DNA of 64,000 nucleotides from Lysobacterales bacterium (lineage in GTDB: Bacteria; Pseudomonadota; Gammaproteobacteria; Xanthomonadales; Xanthomonadaceae). A program made the translations under genes and the position numbers. The DNA is taken from contig JADKCY010000001.1 of assembly GCA_016718605.1 (NCBI GenBank), positions 186,001-250,000 of the forward strand, written 5' to 3'. The notes below the pieces were generated by a model that had not been told where the DNA came from, searched no databases, and saw nothing but the letters and a program-made list of their open reading frames with translations. Shown here piece by piece: positions 44,788 to 53,185 of this stretch. Positions within the stretch are counted from its first letter, which is position 1. Each line of letters opens with the position of its first letter.

Positions 44788-45338
44788 GCCAGTTACGCAT
44801 ATTTGATCAATCACAACCCATGAACGCGTTGTTCATGAGCCGCGACCACGCTGAAATTGCAGCCCAACTGAAGTTGTTGGGCGTACGATTTGAGCGCTGG
44901 CAGGCAACAGATGTCATCCGTTCCGGCGCGTCGCAAGAAGCGGTTATTGCTGCCTACTCGGCCGACATCGAACGACTGATGCAAGAAAATGGATATGTCA
45001 GCGTTGACGTGGTCAGTCTGACGCCAGACCACCCCGAGCGCTTGACGCTACGCCAGAAATTTCTCAGCGAACACACTCATGGAGAAGACGAAGTTCGCTT
45101 TTTTGTTGCGGGTTCTGGACTGTTCAACTTGCACCCCAATGACAAAGTCTATGAAGTCCTGTGCGAAGCCGGCGATCTGATCAGCGTCCCCGCCAATACG
45201 CGGCATTGGTTCGACATGGGCGCCGCACCAAACTTCGTTGCAATTCGACTGTTCAACAACCCGGACGGTTGGGTGGCCATGTTTTCTGGCGACCCGATTG
45301 CCGAGCAATTCCCACGCTATGAGCAAGCGGTGGCCTGA
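44784..45338 (+). CDS. mtnD: Acireductone dioxygenase
   Basis: 184 residues of cupin fold. Metal ligands are in EHTHGEDEVRFFVAG (HxHx4E) and NTRHWFDMG. N-terminal QLKLLGVRFERWQA is typical. The enzyme cleaves acireductone to the keto acid of methionine plus formate when iron is bound. Sits between mtnB and mtnC. Confidence 0.94.
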   Translation: MSQLRIFDQSQPMNALFMSRDHAEIAAQLKLLGVRFERWQATDVIRSGASQEAVIAAYSADIERLMQENGYVSVDVVSLTPDHPERLTLRQKFLSEHTHGEDEVRFFVAGSGLFNLHPNDKVYEVLCEAGDLISVPANTRHWFDMGAAPNFVAIRLFNNPDGWVAMFSGDPIAEQFPRYEQAVA

Positions 45339-46055
45339 GTGATCACGATTTCTGCGCGAGCGGTACTGACGGATATTGAAGGCACCACGAGCTCGATTTC
45401 GTTTGTCAAAGAGGTTCTGTTTCCGTTCGCCCGGCGCGAGCTGCCCGGATTCTTGCAGTCACACCAAAACGATCCAGAGGTGATCCCCTGGATCAATCTG
45501 GTCGCCACCGAGATTGGCAACGCGCCTTCCATGGACGAGATCACAGCCGCGTTGCGACGCTGGATTGATGAGGACCGCAAGCACACCGCTCTCAAGGCAT
45601 TGCAGGGCATGCTGTGGAAGGAAGGCTACGAGAGCAGAGCCTACGCCGCCCATGTTTACGGCGATGCCGTGGGCGCGTTACGCAGATGGCACCTGGCCGG
45701 TTGGCCGCTGTATGTTTACTCGTCCGGGTCAGTAGCCGCACAACGACTTTTCTTCGCGCACAGTGAAGCAGGTGATCTATTGCCCTTGTTTCAGGGGTAT
45801 TTCGACACCGAAATCGGCGCCAAACGGGTATCGGACAGCTACCGCTGCATTGTCGCAAAGCTGGGACTATCGCCTACACACGTCGTCTTTCTGTCAGATG
45901 TTGTCGAAGAGTTGGATGCTGCGCGCGAAGCTGGCCTGCAGACCGTGCTTGTGGATAGACCTCAGGACTATCCACAAGCACGCCTCGATGCTGCCGATCA
46001 CGATCACCCTCGCGTCGTCAGCTTTGACGACATCCACTTAGACTTTGTCGAGTGA
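45339..46055 (+). CDS. mtnC: Enolase-phosphatase E1
   Basis: 238 residues, HAD family: nucleophile LTDIEGTTSSISFV, Ser in VYSSGSVAAQRL, KRVSDSY, and VFLSDVVEELDAA. It enolises and dephosphorylates diketo-methylthiopentyl-1-phosphate. It begins at GTG immediately after the mtnD TGA. mtnA is not in view. Confidence 0.93.
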   Translation: MITISARAVLTDIEGTTSSISFVKEVLFPFARRELPGFLQSHQNDPEVIPWINLVATEIGNAPSMDEITAALRRWIDEDRKHTALKALQGMLWKEGYESRAYAAHVYGDAVGALRRWHLAGWPLYVYSSGSVAAQRLFFAHSEAGDLLPLFQGYFDTEIGAKRVSDSYRCIVAKLGLSPTHVVFLSDVVEELDAAREAGLQTVLVDRPQDYPQARLDAADHDHPRVVSFDDIHLDFVE

Positions 46056-46068
46056 CAGGCAAACAGCA

Positions 46069-47430
46069 ATGCCATGGTTGAGCGCGCTGCGCGCGGCATT
46101 CCGCCTGTCCTTATGGCGGATACGCGGCCGACCTGATCTCGGACCGCGCGCCTTGGTGATTGCGTTTGCGTTGCACTTTTCGCTCGACGCCTGGTTGTCC
46201 TGGCACGCCATCGAACCTCCGCGAGAGCTCTACTGGCCGCATGCCATCACATTGCTGGGCGCATTCGGGGTGCTCTGGCTGGCGAGCCTGACCGCTGCCA
46301 AAGCACTGCAGCGCCCGGTCCTTGCATGGAGCCTCGCGGGACATGCCGCATTGGCATTGCTGCCACTGCATCTGCTCTTGCGCCTGACACTCTCGGAGCC
46401 GCCGGAAACGGTCTTCGACTGGCTGCTCGCGTTGAGTAAACCTGCAGCACTCAATCCCGAAACCCGACACGGCGCGCTATGGCTGCTCGTCGCCGCGATC
46501 TACGGCTGGGTCGTATTGAGCCGTCTGTCTTGCTGGCTTGCGCGCGACGCACAGCGCGGTCGTCAACTACTCGCGACGCTTTGGCTCGCAGCAGGCGTAC
46601 TGGTGGGCTTTGACGCGTCGCGCTACAGCACGTTCTGGTATCCAAAATGGGATGAAACCCCGGCCGCGGAATTTGATGCCGAGGCGGCGATCTACGCGCA
46701 GCCCGAACTTTTGAATGACGCCCTCAGCAAATTGCAGGCTCAGACACCCGGGCAGCAAGACGTCTACGTGGTAGCTTTTGGAGGTGACGGCGCGGAGAAG
46801 GTGTTTCGCAACGAGGTTGAGTTCGCTGCGAAGCGATTTGGCGAACTGTTTGATGCGCAAAAACGCACAGTCCAGCTGATCAATCACCCCAGTCGAGTGC
46901 AGACCACGCCATTGGCGACCCGAACCAACCTTGGAGTCGTATTGCGTAGGCTCGGTCAAATCCTTGATCCCTCAGAAGACCTTCTGATCCTGTTCATGAC
47001 CAGTCATGGCACGGAGGATCCAAGCCTGTATGTTGGACTGGATCCGCTCCCACTCAACCAGATAAGCCCGACGGATCTGAAGCAACTCTTGGACGAAGCT
47101 GGCATTCGCTGGCGAATTGCGATCATCTCCGCCTGTTACTCGGGTGGCTTCATACCGAGCCTCAAATCGCCCGACAGCTTGGTGATTACAGCCGCACGCG
47201 CAGATCGCACCTCGTTTGGATGCGGCAGCGGCGCAGAGTACACCTACTTCGGGCGCGCATTCCTCATCGACGCAATGCAGCACGCAACGGACTGGCGGGA
47301 AGCCTTTGAGCAAGCCAGCACCACAATTTCGCGCCAAGAAGCCAAAGAGAACCTCGAAGCTTCCGAGCCCCAGTTCGTGTTGGGCGACGCCATTCGCAAC
47401 CGTCTGCCGCCGCTACGCCAGCCCCACTGA
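46069..47430 (+). CDS. Membrane-anchored C13 (legumain-type) cysteine peptidase
   Basis: 453 residues. The N-terminal half has about four hydrophobic segments (ALVIAFALHFSLDAWL; ITLLGAFGVLWLASL; AALALLPLHLLLRL; LLATLWLAAGVLVG). The C-terminal half is a peptidase C13 domain with the catalytic His in LFMTSHGTED and Cys in IISACYSGGF, plus VYVVAFGGDG near its start. Bacterial members are poorly known; the topology suggests the peptidase lies on the periplasmic side, which is inference. ATG 46069 is used; a TTG 24 bases earlier overlaps mtnC. It follows mtnC by 13 bases. Confidence 0.85.
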   Translation: MPWLSALRAAFRLSLWRIRGRPDLGPRALVIAFALHFSLDAWLSWHAIEPPRELYWPHAITLLGAFGVLWLASLTAAKALQRPVLAWSLAGHAALALLPLHLLLRLTLSEPPETVFDWLLALSKPAALNPETRHGALWLLVAAIYGWVVLSRLSCWLARDAQRGRQLLATLWLAAGVLVGFDASRYSTFWYPKWDETPAAEFDAEAAIYAQPELLNDALSKLQAQTPGQQDVYVVAFGGDGAEKVFRNEVEFAAKRFGELFDAQKRTVQLINHPSRVQTTPLATRTNLGVVLRRLGQILDPSEDLLILFMTSHGTEDPSLYVGLDPLPLNQISPTDLKQLLDEAGIRWRIAIISACYSGGFIPSLKSPDSLVITAARADRTSFGCGSGAEYTYFGRAFLIDAMQHATDWREAFEQASTTISRQEAKENLEASEPQFVLGDAIRNRLPPLRQPH

Positions 47431-47577
47431 GCAACCCAATCGTTCGCAGCTTCGACCATCGGCGAAGTCGATGGCTGACCGTCGCATGCTAGAATTCGCG
47501 GCGATTTTGCGCACTGCGTCATGGGCTGAAAGCCTTGCCCGACCCGTTGCTTCCCCCGCACCTTGCAGGATCATTCC

Positions 47578-48777
47578 ATGCCCAAGCTCGCCCAGCGCAT
47601 GAGCCGCGCCAAACCCAGTGCAATCATGCTGATCGCCGAAAAGGCCCGCAAACTTAAAGCCGAAGGTCGTGACATCATCAGCTTTTCCATAGGCGTGCCC
47701 AATTTTCTGCCTGGCCCGCATGTCTATGAAGCCGCCAAAGCAGCGGTAGACAAGGACAGCGGCCAATACGGCAGCAACCGCGGTCCAGACGCGCTATTGG
47801 ATGCTTTCTTGAAGCACATCGAAGCCGCGGGCTTCCACGGCTATCAGCGCAAGCATTGCGCGGTGGGCATTGGTGCCAAGCACATGCTCTACAACTTGGC
47901 CGAGGCCCTACTGGATCCCGGCGATGAAATCGCCTTTCCAGCACCCTACTGGACCACCTACATGGACATCGCCGACATCGTTGGCGCCAAGGTACGTGTG
48001 CTGCCCTGCCCGGCCAGTCAGAACTACAAACTTACTACGACGCAATTGGATGAAGCGCTATCACATCAGCCGAAGGTCTTCCTATTCAACAATCCGTCCA
48101 ACCCGACGGGCATGGTGTATTCGCGAGATGAGATCGCTGCGCTTGCCGACGTCATTGCCAAATACCCAGACACGTGGGTGATTACCGATGACATTTATCA
48201 TCGGATGGTGTTTGGCGAGCATCACTACCACAACTTCCTGCATTTTCGTCCGGATTTGGCTGATCGCGTCATCTTCGTTGACTCTTTGTCAAAAACCTAC
48301 GGCATGCCGGGTTGGCGGGTCGGCTTTATTGCCGGTCCCGAAGTGATAGCGCAGGCGATGGTAACGCTCAATTCGAACCACATCACCAATGTTCCGGAAG
48401 TCGCAGTCGCTGCCGCCATCGCCGCACTCTCTGGCCCGCAAGACATTCCGGCACGAAAGGTCCGCGAATTCGAAGTCGCCAGAGATCAGGTATTGGCGGC
48501 GATGCAAGCGATTCCCGGTGTGATTTGTCCGCGTCCGGAGGGTGCTTTCTACGTCTTTCCGGACATTTCCTGTGCGTTTGGAAAATCCCACGAGGGCCGT
48601 GCAATCCCCGACGATGTGGCGTTCTGCGCTGCACTATTGGAAGCCAAAGGGGTGGCCTGCGTGCCCGGCTCAGCATTCGGTGAGCCTCGCGCCATGCGAA
48701 TCTCCTACACCTGTCCGCCCGCGCAGCTACCCGAGGGGATGGCACGCATTCAACAGTTCTTTGCAGAGCTGACCTGA
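47578..48777 (+). CDS. Class I/II pyridoxal-phosphate aminotransferase (aspartate aminotransferase subgroup)
   Basis: 399 residues: SFSIGVPNFLPGPHV, Tyr in PAPYWTTYMD, NNPSNPTGMVYS, ITDDIYHRMVFG, PLP Lys in DSLSKTYGMPGWRVGF, Arg in AMRISYTCPP. This matches the subgroup of aspartate/prephenate/aromatic aminotransferases. Adjacent methionine salvage genes make a role in the last transamination (keto-methylthiobutyrate to methionine) possible, but this is inference. ATG 47578 has AGGA 7 bases upstream. Confidence 0.9.
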   Translation: MPKLAQRMSRAKPSAIMLIAEKARKLKAEGRDIISFSIGVPNFLPGPHVYEAAKAAVDKDSGQYGSNRGPDALLDAFLKHIEAAGFHGYQRKHCAVGIGAKHMLYNLAEALLDPGDEIAFPAPYWTTYMDIADIVGAKVRVLPCPASQNYKLTTTQLDEALSHQPKVFLFNNPSNPTGMVYSRDEIAALADVIAKYPDTWVITDDIYHRMVFGEHHYHNFLHFRPDLADRVIFVDSLSKTYGMPGWRVGFIAGPEVIAQAMVTLNSNHITNVPEVAVAAAIAALSGPQDIPARKVREFEVARDQVLAAMQAIPGVICPRPEGAFYVFPDISCAFGKSHEGRAIPDDVAFCAALLEAKGVACVPGSAFGEPRAMRISYTCPPAQLPEGMARIQQFFAELT

Positions 48778-49148
48778 TGCGCGTCGCGTTGGCACTGCTG
48801 TTGGGCCTTTCCAGCATGGGGCTGACGGCGCAGGATTTTTTCGCAAGTCCGCAAACCGACACGCCAATTGTCGCCGACGATCCCGTTCCCGCCGCATTTC
48901 GAGAGCGCCTGCATGAACCGAAAGTCGTGCTGTTCAGCGCGTCATGGTGCGACTACTGCAAGCTCGTTCAGCGCCAACTGGACGCGGCAAACATTGCCTA
49001 TCTCAATCTCGATATCGAAACCGACCCGCTGGGCAAGGAGCTGCGTCCCTTGTTCCCCGGTGGCGACTTCGTACCCGTCACGATCATCGGGGACGGCGTG
49101 ATCTACGGCGCCGACCCCAATCGCATCATTGCCTTGGCACGGCAATGA
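48777..49148 (+). CDS. Exported glutaredoxin-like protein
   Basis: 123 residues. A signal peptide (MRVALALLLGLSSMGLTAQ) precedes a short glutaredoxin fold with redox site ASWCDYCKLV and cis-Pro in DFVPVTIIG. It would work in the periplasm or be membrane-held. ATG overlaps the aminotransferase TGA by one base (TGATG). Confidence 0.83.
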   Translation: MRVALALLLGLSSMGLTAQDFFASPQTDTPIVADDPVPAAFRERLHEPKVVLFSASWCDYCKLVQRQLDAANIAYLNLDIETDPLGKELRPLFPGGDFVPVTIIGDGVIYGADPNRIIALARQ

Positions 49149-49182
49149 GTCACTCTCCCCGTCTGTTGTTCTGGAGTTGAAC

Positions 49183-50169
49183 ATGAAAAACCCCGTTCGC
49201 GTTGCTGTTACCGGCGCTGCCGGTCAGATCGGTTACTCCCTGCTGTTCCGCATTGCCTCCGGCGAAATGTTGGGCAAAGATCAGCCAGTGATCCTGCAGA
49301 TGCTCGAACTGCCGATGGAAAAGGCGCAAGCGGCGCTGAAAGGCGTCATGATGGAATTGGAAGATTGCGCCTTCCCCTTGCTGGCGGGAATGGTCGGCAC
49401 GGATGATCCTGAGGTGGCCTTCAAAGACGTGGATGTCGCCCTGTTGGTCGGCGCGATGCCGCGTGGGCCGGGCATGGAGCGCAAGGACCTGCTGCTGAAG
49501 AATGCGGAGATCTTCACTGTCCAAGGCAAGGCGCTAAACAAGGTCGCCAGTCGCAACGTCAAAGTGCTGGTCGTCGGCAACCCGGCCAACACCAATGCAT
49601 ACATCGCAATGAAGTCCGCACCAGACCTCAACGCGAACAATTTCACCGCCATGCTGCGCCTTGATCATAACCGCGCACTGAGCCAGCTCTCCATCAAGGC
49701 CGACGTGGCCGTGGCCGATATCGAGAAGCTGGTGGTTTGGGGCAATCACAGCCCGACCATGTATCCCGACTATCGCTTTGCCAGCGTCGGCGGCGCCTCG
49801 CTGAAGGACAAGATTGGCGACGAAACATGGAACCGCGAGACCTTCATTCCCAAAGTTGGCAAACGCGGTGCCGCCATCATCGAAGCTCGTGGGCTGTCCT
49901 CGGCTGCCTCTGCAGCCAATGCAGCGATTGATCACGTCCGTGACTGGGTGCTCGGAACCAACGGCAAGTGGGTCACCATGGGTATCCCTTCCGACGGCAG
50001 CTACGGCATCCCGAAGGACGTGATGTTTGGCTACCCGGTCACCTGCAAGGATGGCAAGTACGAGATCGTGCAAGGCTTGGAGATCGACGAGTTTTCGCGT
50101 GACCGAATCAATTTCACCCTGAATGAACTCGAAGAAGAACGTTCCGGAGTGGCTCACCTTTTGGGCTGA
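49183..50169 (+). CDS. mdh: Malate dehydrogenase
   Basis: 328 residues, the cytosolic-type MDH: NAD site VAVTGAAGQIGYSLLFRI, GAMPRGPGMERKDLL, VVGNPANTNAYI, LDHNRALSQLS, catalytic His in VVWGNHSPTMYPD. It interconverts malate and oxaloacetate in the citric acid cycle. ATG 49183 has GGAG 7 bases upstream; a longer in-frame extension into the previous gene is rejected. Confidence 0.97.
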   Translation: MKNPVRVAVTGAAGQIGYSLLFRIASGEMLGKDQPVILQMLELPMEKAQAALKGVMMELEDCAFPLLAGMVGTDDPEVAFKDVDVALLVGAMPRGPGMERKDLLLKNAEIFTVQGKALNKVASRNVKVLVVGNPANTNAYIAMKSAPDLNANNFTAMLRLDHNRALSQLSIKADVAVADIEKLVVWGNHSPTMYPDYRFASVGGASLKDKIGDETWNRETFIPKVGKRGAAIIEARGLSSAASAANAAIDHVRDWVLGTNGKWVTMGIPSDGSYGIPKDVMFGYPVTCKDGKYEIVQGLEIDEFSRDRINFTLNELEEERSGVAHLLG

Positions 50170-50187
50170 GTACTCTGCGCGATCAGG

Positions 50188-50220
50188 CCATCAGAGGGCG
50201 ATTTCGGTCGCCTCTGATGG
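50188..50220 (+). terminator. Hairpin after mdh
   Basis: CCATCAGAGGGCGA pairs with TCGCCTCTGATGG with one bulged G, loop of six. It starts 19 bases past the mdh stop. There is no clean U-tract. Confidence 0.55.
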
Positions 50221-50315
50221 CTGCATTTCGGGACGATGCAAGATCGAAACTCCGGCGCGCGTGCAGCGCGCATGCGACAATGCGTGTCCATCCACCCTAT
50301 CCAAGGACTAAGCCC

Positions 50316-50387
50316 ATGAAATTGGCCCGCCTTCGCCGTCGTCGCAACCGTCTGCGCAGCAACCTGCAGTCGCGCGGCAAGCTGTAA
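50316..50387 (+). CDS. Possible small arginine-rich peptide
   Basis: A 23-codon frame begins MKLARLRRRRNRLRS and ends SRGKL, with eight Arg and two Lys. AAGGA lies 8 bases before the ATG, a good ribosome site. It stands alone between the mdh hairpin and the shared terminator at 50483. No family is recognised. It could be a real small basic protein, or a chance frame. Codon use and conservation would decide. Confidence 0.4.
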   Translation: MKLARLRRRRNRLRSNLQSRGKL

Positions 50388-50482
50388 ATCGCCGAGTTCA
50401 TCGCGCTGGGCAGCAAAGCCAGCACGATGATGATCGCAGTCGATCAAACTCAGGTATGCGCGTAAGCGCACCCGTAAAAGAC

Positions 50483-50506
50483 AAAGGCGAGCCTAGGCTC
50501 GCCTTT
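50483..50506. terminator. Palindromic terminator shared by pnp and the upstream plus-strand region
   Basis: AAAGGCGAGCC and GGCTCGCCTTT flank TA, forming a perfect 11-bp stem. On the minus strand TTTGTCTTTT follows, giving pnp a good terminator 27 bases past its stop. On the plus strand only TTTGTT follows. Confidence 0.75.
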
Positions 50507-50532
50507 GTTCGTTATGGCACCGCCAATGCCCG

Positions 50533-52635
50533 TTACACTGCCGCAGCGTCTTCCAGCACAGCCTTGATCGACAGCCGGATACGCCCTTGCTTGTCGACTT
50601 CCAGCACCTTGACCTTGACGATATCGCCTTCCTTGAGCTTGTCGGAAACCTTCTCGACACGTTCGTTGGATATCTGCGACACATGCACCAGTCCGTCCTT
50701 GCCGGGAGCGATGGTGACGAAGGCACCAAAGTCCATCAGCTTGGCGACCTTGCCTTCGTAGATCCGGCCCGGCTCGACATCAGAGGTAATCTGCTCGATT
50801 CGTGCCTTGGCCGCTTCGCCCGCCGCGCGGTTGACCGAGGCAATGACAATGGTGCCGTCATCCTGGATATCGATCTGCGTGCCGGTTTCCTTGGTGATGG
50901 CCTGAATGGTCGCACCACCCTTGCCGATCACTTCGCGGATCTTGTCCGGGTGAATCTTGATGGTGAGCAGGCGCGGGGCATATTCGGACATCTGCTCGCG
51001 TGGCGTGCTGATGGCCTTGGCCATTTCACCCAGAATGTGCAGGCGACCTTGCTTGGCCTGCGCCAGCGCGACCTTCATGATCTCCTCGGTGATGCCATCA
51101 ATCTTGATGTCCATCTGCAGCGCGGAAATGCCGCCTTCCGTGCCTGCGACTTTGAAGTCCATGTCACCGAGATGATCTTCGTCGCCCAAGATGTCGGACA
51201 GCACCGCAAAGTTGCTGCCTTCCTTGATCAGACCCATGGCAATGCCAGCGACCGGCGCCTTGATCGGCACACCGGCGTCCATCAGCGCCAACGAGGAACC
51301 ACACACCGATGCCATCGAGGAGGAACCATTCGACTCGGTAATCTCCGAGACCACGCGAATGGTGTAGGGGAAGCTCTCCATTGCAGGCATCACTGCCTGC
51401 ACGCCACGACGCGCCAGTCGACCATGACCGATTTCGCGGCGTTTCGGGCCCATCATTCGGCCCGCTTCACCCACCGAATAGGGCGGGAAGTTGTAGTGGA
51501 ACAGGAAGTGATCCTTGCTTTCACCTTCAACCGCGTCAATGACTTGACCATCACGGGCGGTTCCCAAGGTGGTCACCACGATGGCCTGCGTCTCACCACG
51601 GGTAAACATGGCCGAACCATGGGTGCGCGGCAGAACACTGGTTTTGACACTGATGGGGCGCACGGTGACCAGATCGCGGCCGTCGATGCGGGTCCGCGTG
51701 GTCAGCACTGAATCGCGCATGGTGCGGTATTCCAGCTCACCAAACTCCTTGGACAAATCGCCAGCCGCCCAACCGTTGGTTTCCGCATGGGGCTTCAGCG
51801 ATTCCAGCACGTCCTTCTTCAAGGCCGAGATGGCGTCACGACGCGCCAGCTTGTCGCGAATCTGGAACGCATCCGCCAAACGACTGCCCAATGCCGCGGT
51901 CAGTGCGTCGATCATGGTGGCATTCTTGACCGGGGCCACCCAGTTCCAAGGGGTCACACCAACTTCCGCCGCAAACTCATTGATCGCCGTGATCACTGCC
52001 TGCATCTGCTGATGCCCGAACATCACCGCACCCAACATCACGTCTTCGGACAACTCTTTTGCTTCAGACTCGACCATCAGGACCGCATTGGCAGTACCAG
52101 CAACGACAAGTTCCAAGTCGGAGGTTGCCAACTCGGTCATGCTCGGGTTGAGGATGTAAGCGCCATTGGCGTAACCGACCTTGGCTGCGCCGATCGGGCC
52201 GTTGAACGGAATCCCGGACAGCACCAGCGCTGCAGAAGCGCCAATCAAGGCGGGAATGTCACCCTGCACTTCCGGATTGAGGGACATCAAGGTCGCAATG
52301 ATCTGCACTTCGTTGCGAAATTCTTCCGGAAACAGCGGACGAATCGGGCGATCAATCAAGCGAGAGGTCAGGGTTTCCCGCTCTGTCTGACGACCTTCAC
52401 GCTTAAAGAACCCACCCGGGATCCGACCACCAGCGTAGAACTTCTCGATGTAGTCGACCGTCAGGGGAAAGAAGTCCATGCCTTCCTTCGCATTTTTGTT
52501 ACCTACGGCGGTCACCAAAACTACCGTGTCATCCATCTTGACGACGACTGCGCCGCCAGCCTGGCGTGCCACCTCGCCAGTTTCCAAAGTGACCTGATGC
52601 CGACCGTACTGAAATGTCTTGCTTACTTTTGCCAC
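50533..52635 (-). CDS. pnp: Polyribonucleotide nucleotidyltransferase (PNPase)
   Basis: 700 residues. The first RNase PH domain has DRPIRPLFP; the second has RTHGSAMFTRGETQAIV and GDEDHLGDMDFKVAG, with the catalytic Asp. A KH domain (IREVIGKGGATIQAI) and an S1 domain (GRIYEGKVAKLMDFGAFV) follow. It degrades RNA 3' to 5' with phosphate and joins the RNA degradosome. The GTG at 52635 has AAGGA 8 bases upstream; an in-frame start at 52707 is rejected. Downstream of rpsO as in E. coli. Confidence 0.96.
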   Translation of the reverse strand: MAKVSKTFQYGRHQVTLETGEVARQAGGAVVVKMDDTVVLVTAVGNKNAKEGMDFFPLTVDYIEKFYAGGRIPGGFFKREGRQTERETLTSRLIDRPIRPLFPEEFRNEVQIIATLMSLNPEVQGDIPALIGASAALVLSGIPFNGPIGAAKVGYANGAYILNPSMTELATSDLELVVAGTANAVLMVESEAKELSEDVMLGAVMFGHQQMQAVITAINEFAAEVGVTPWNWVAPVKNATMIDALTAALGSRLADAFQIRDKLARRDAISALKKDVLESLKPHAETNGWAAGDLSKEFGELEYRTMRDSVLTTRTRIDGRDLVTVRPISVKTSVLPRTHGSAMFTRGETQAIVVTTLGTARDGQVIDAVEGESKDHFLFHYNFPPYSVGEAGRMMGPKRREIGHGRLARRGVQAVMPAMESFPYTIRVVSEITESNGSSSMASVCGSSLALMDAGVPIKAPVAGIAMGLIKEGSNFAVLSDILGDEDHLGDMDFKVAGTEGGISALQMDIKIDGITEEIMKVALAQAKQGRLHILGEMAKAISTPREQMSEYAPRLLTIKIHPDKIREVIGKGGATIQAITKETGTQIDIQDDGTIVIASVNRAAGEAAKARIEQITSDVEPGRIYEGKVAKLMDFGAFVTIAPGKDGLVHVSQISNERVEKVSDKLKEGDIVKVKVLEVDKQGRIRLSIKAVLEDAAAV

Positions 52636-52721
52636 GGGGGATTCCTTGTTCAATTCGCCCAACTTTTGCCTACGTATGCAGCCATTGCGTCCGCAACCAT
52701 TTTTCAATGTCCGAACGTGAC

Positions 52722-52745
52722 AAGGGCGCCTCGAAAGGCGCCCTT
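52722..52745 (-). terminator. Hairpin between rpsO and pnp
   Basis: AAGGGCGCC and GGCGCCCTT form a perfect 9-bp stem with a six-base loop, 11 bases beyond rpsO. It resembles the rpsO terminator/processing hairpin of the E. coli rpsO-pnp unit. The U-tract is weak. Confidence 0.65.
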
Positions 52746-52755
52746 GCGGGATCGA

Positions 52756-53016
52756 TCAACGGCGCAAGCCGAGACGCTCGATCAGTGTTTTGTAGCGCTC
52801 CACATCCTTGCTCTTGAGATATCCAAGCAGGCTGCGACGCTGGTTGACCAAGCGGATCAAACCACGCCGACCGTGATGGTCAAGCTTGTGAATCTTGAAG
52901 TGGTCAGTCAGCGTTTCGATACGCGCGGACAACAACGCGACTTGCACTTCCGGTGAGCCGGTGTCAGCAGGACCGCGCTTGAATTCTTCGATAATTTTCT
53001 GGGTGTCGATGGACAT
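52756..53016 (-). CDS. rpsO: 30S ribosomal protein S15
   Basis: 86 residues plus start: GPADTGSPEVQVALLSARI, HFKIHKLDHHGRRGL and RRSLLGYLKSKD are invariant S15 blocks. S15 binds 16S rRNA helices 20-22. ATG 53016 has GAGG 6 bases upstream. A long leader of about 114 bases from the predicted promoter would leave room for autogenous control by S15, as in E. coli. Confidence 0.97.
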   Translation of the reverse strand: MSIDTQKIIEEFKRGPADTGSPEVQVALLSARIETLTDHFKIHKLDHHGRRGLIRLVNQRRSLLGYLKSKDVERYKTLIERLGLRR

Positions 53017-53136
53017 CTGAAGCCTCTTTGAGATGCGCAAGTCACAGGAACATCCGCAGATGCACCGCGAACTCCGCCGGGGTGAGTGAACCGCCATTGA
53101 CAACAGCCGCTGGGCTGAGTCCCAATGGGGTCGCAA

Positions 53137-53166
53137 ATTGTAATCGATTCAGGTCACTGCGAACAA
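53137..53166 (-). promoter_or_regulatory. Predicted rpsO promoter
   Basis: On the minus strand TTGTTC (53161-53166) and TACAAT (53137-53142) are separated by 18 bases. It lies between truB and rpsO and would give an independent rpsO-pnp transcript. Confidence 0.5.
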
Positions 53167-53185
53167 GTGAATCTGGCTCGCAAGT

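Noticed and set aside
50587..52956. Two long plus-strand frames of 374 and 389 codons
   Set aside because: Both are antisense to pnp and rpsO and have no recognisable domains.
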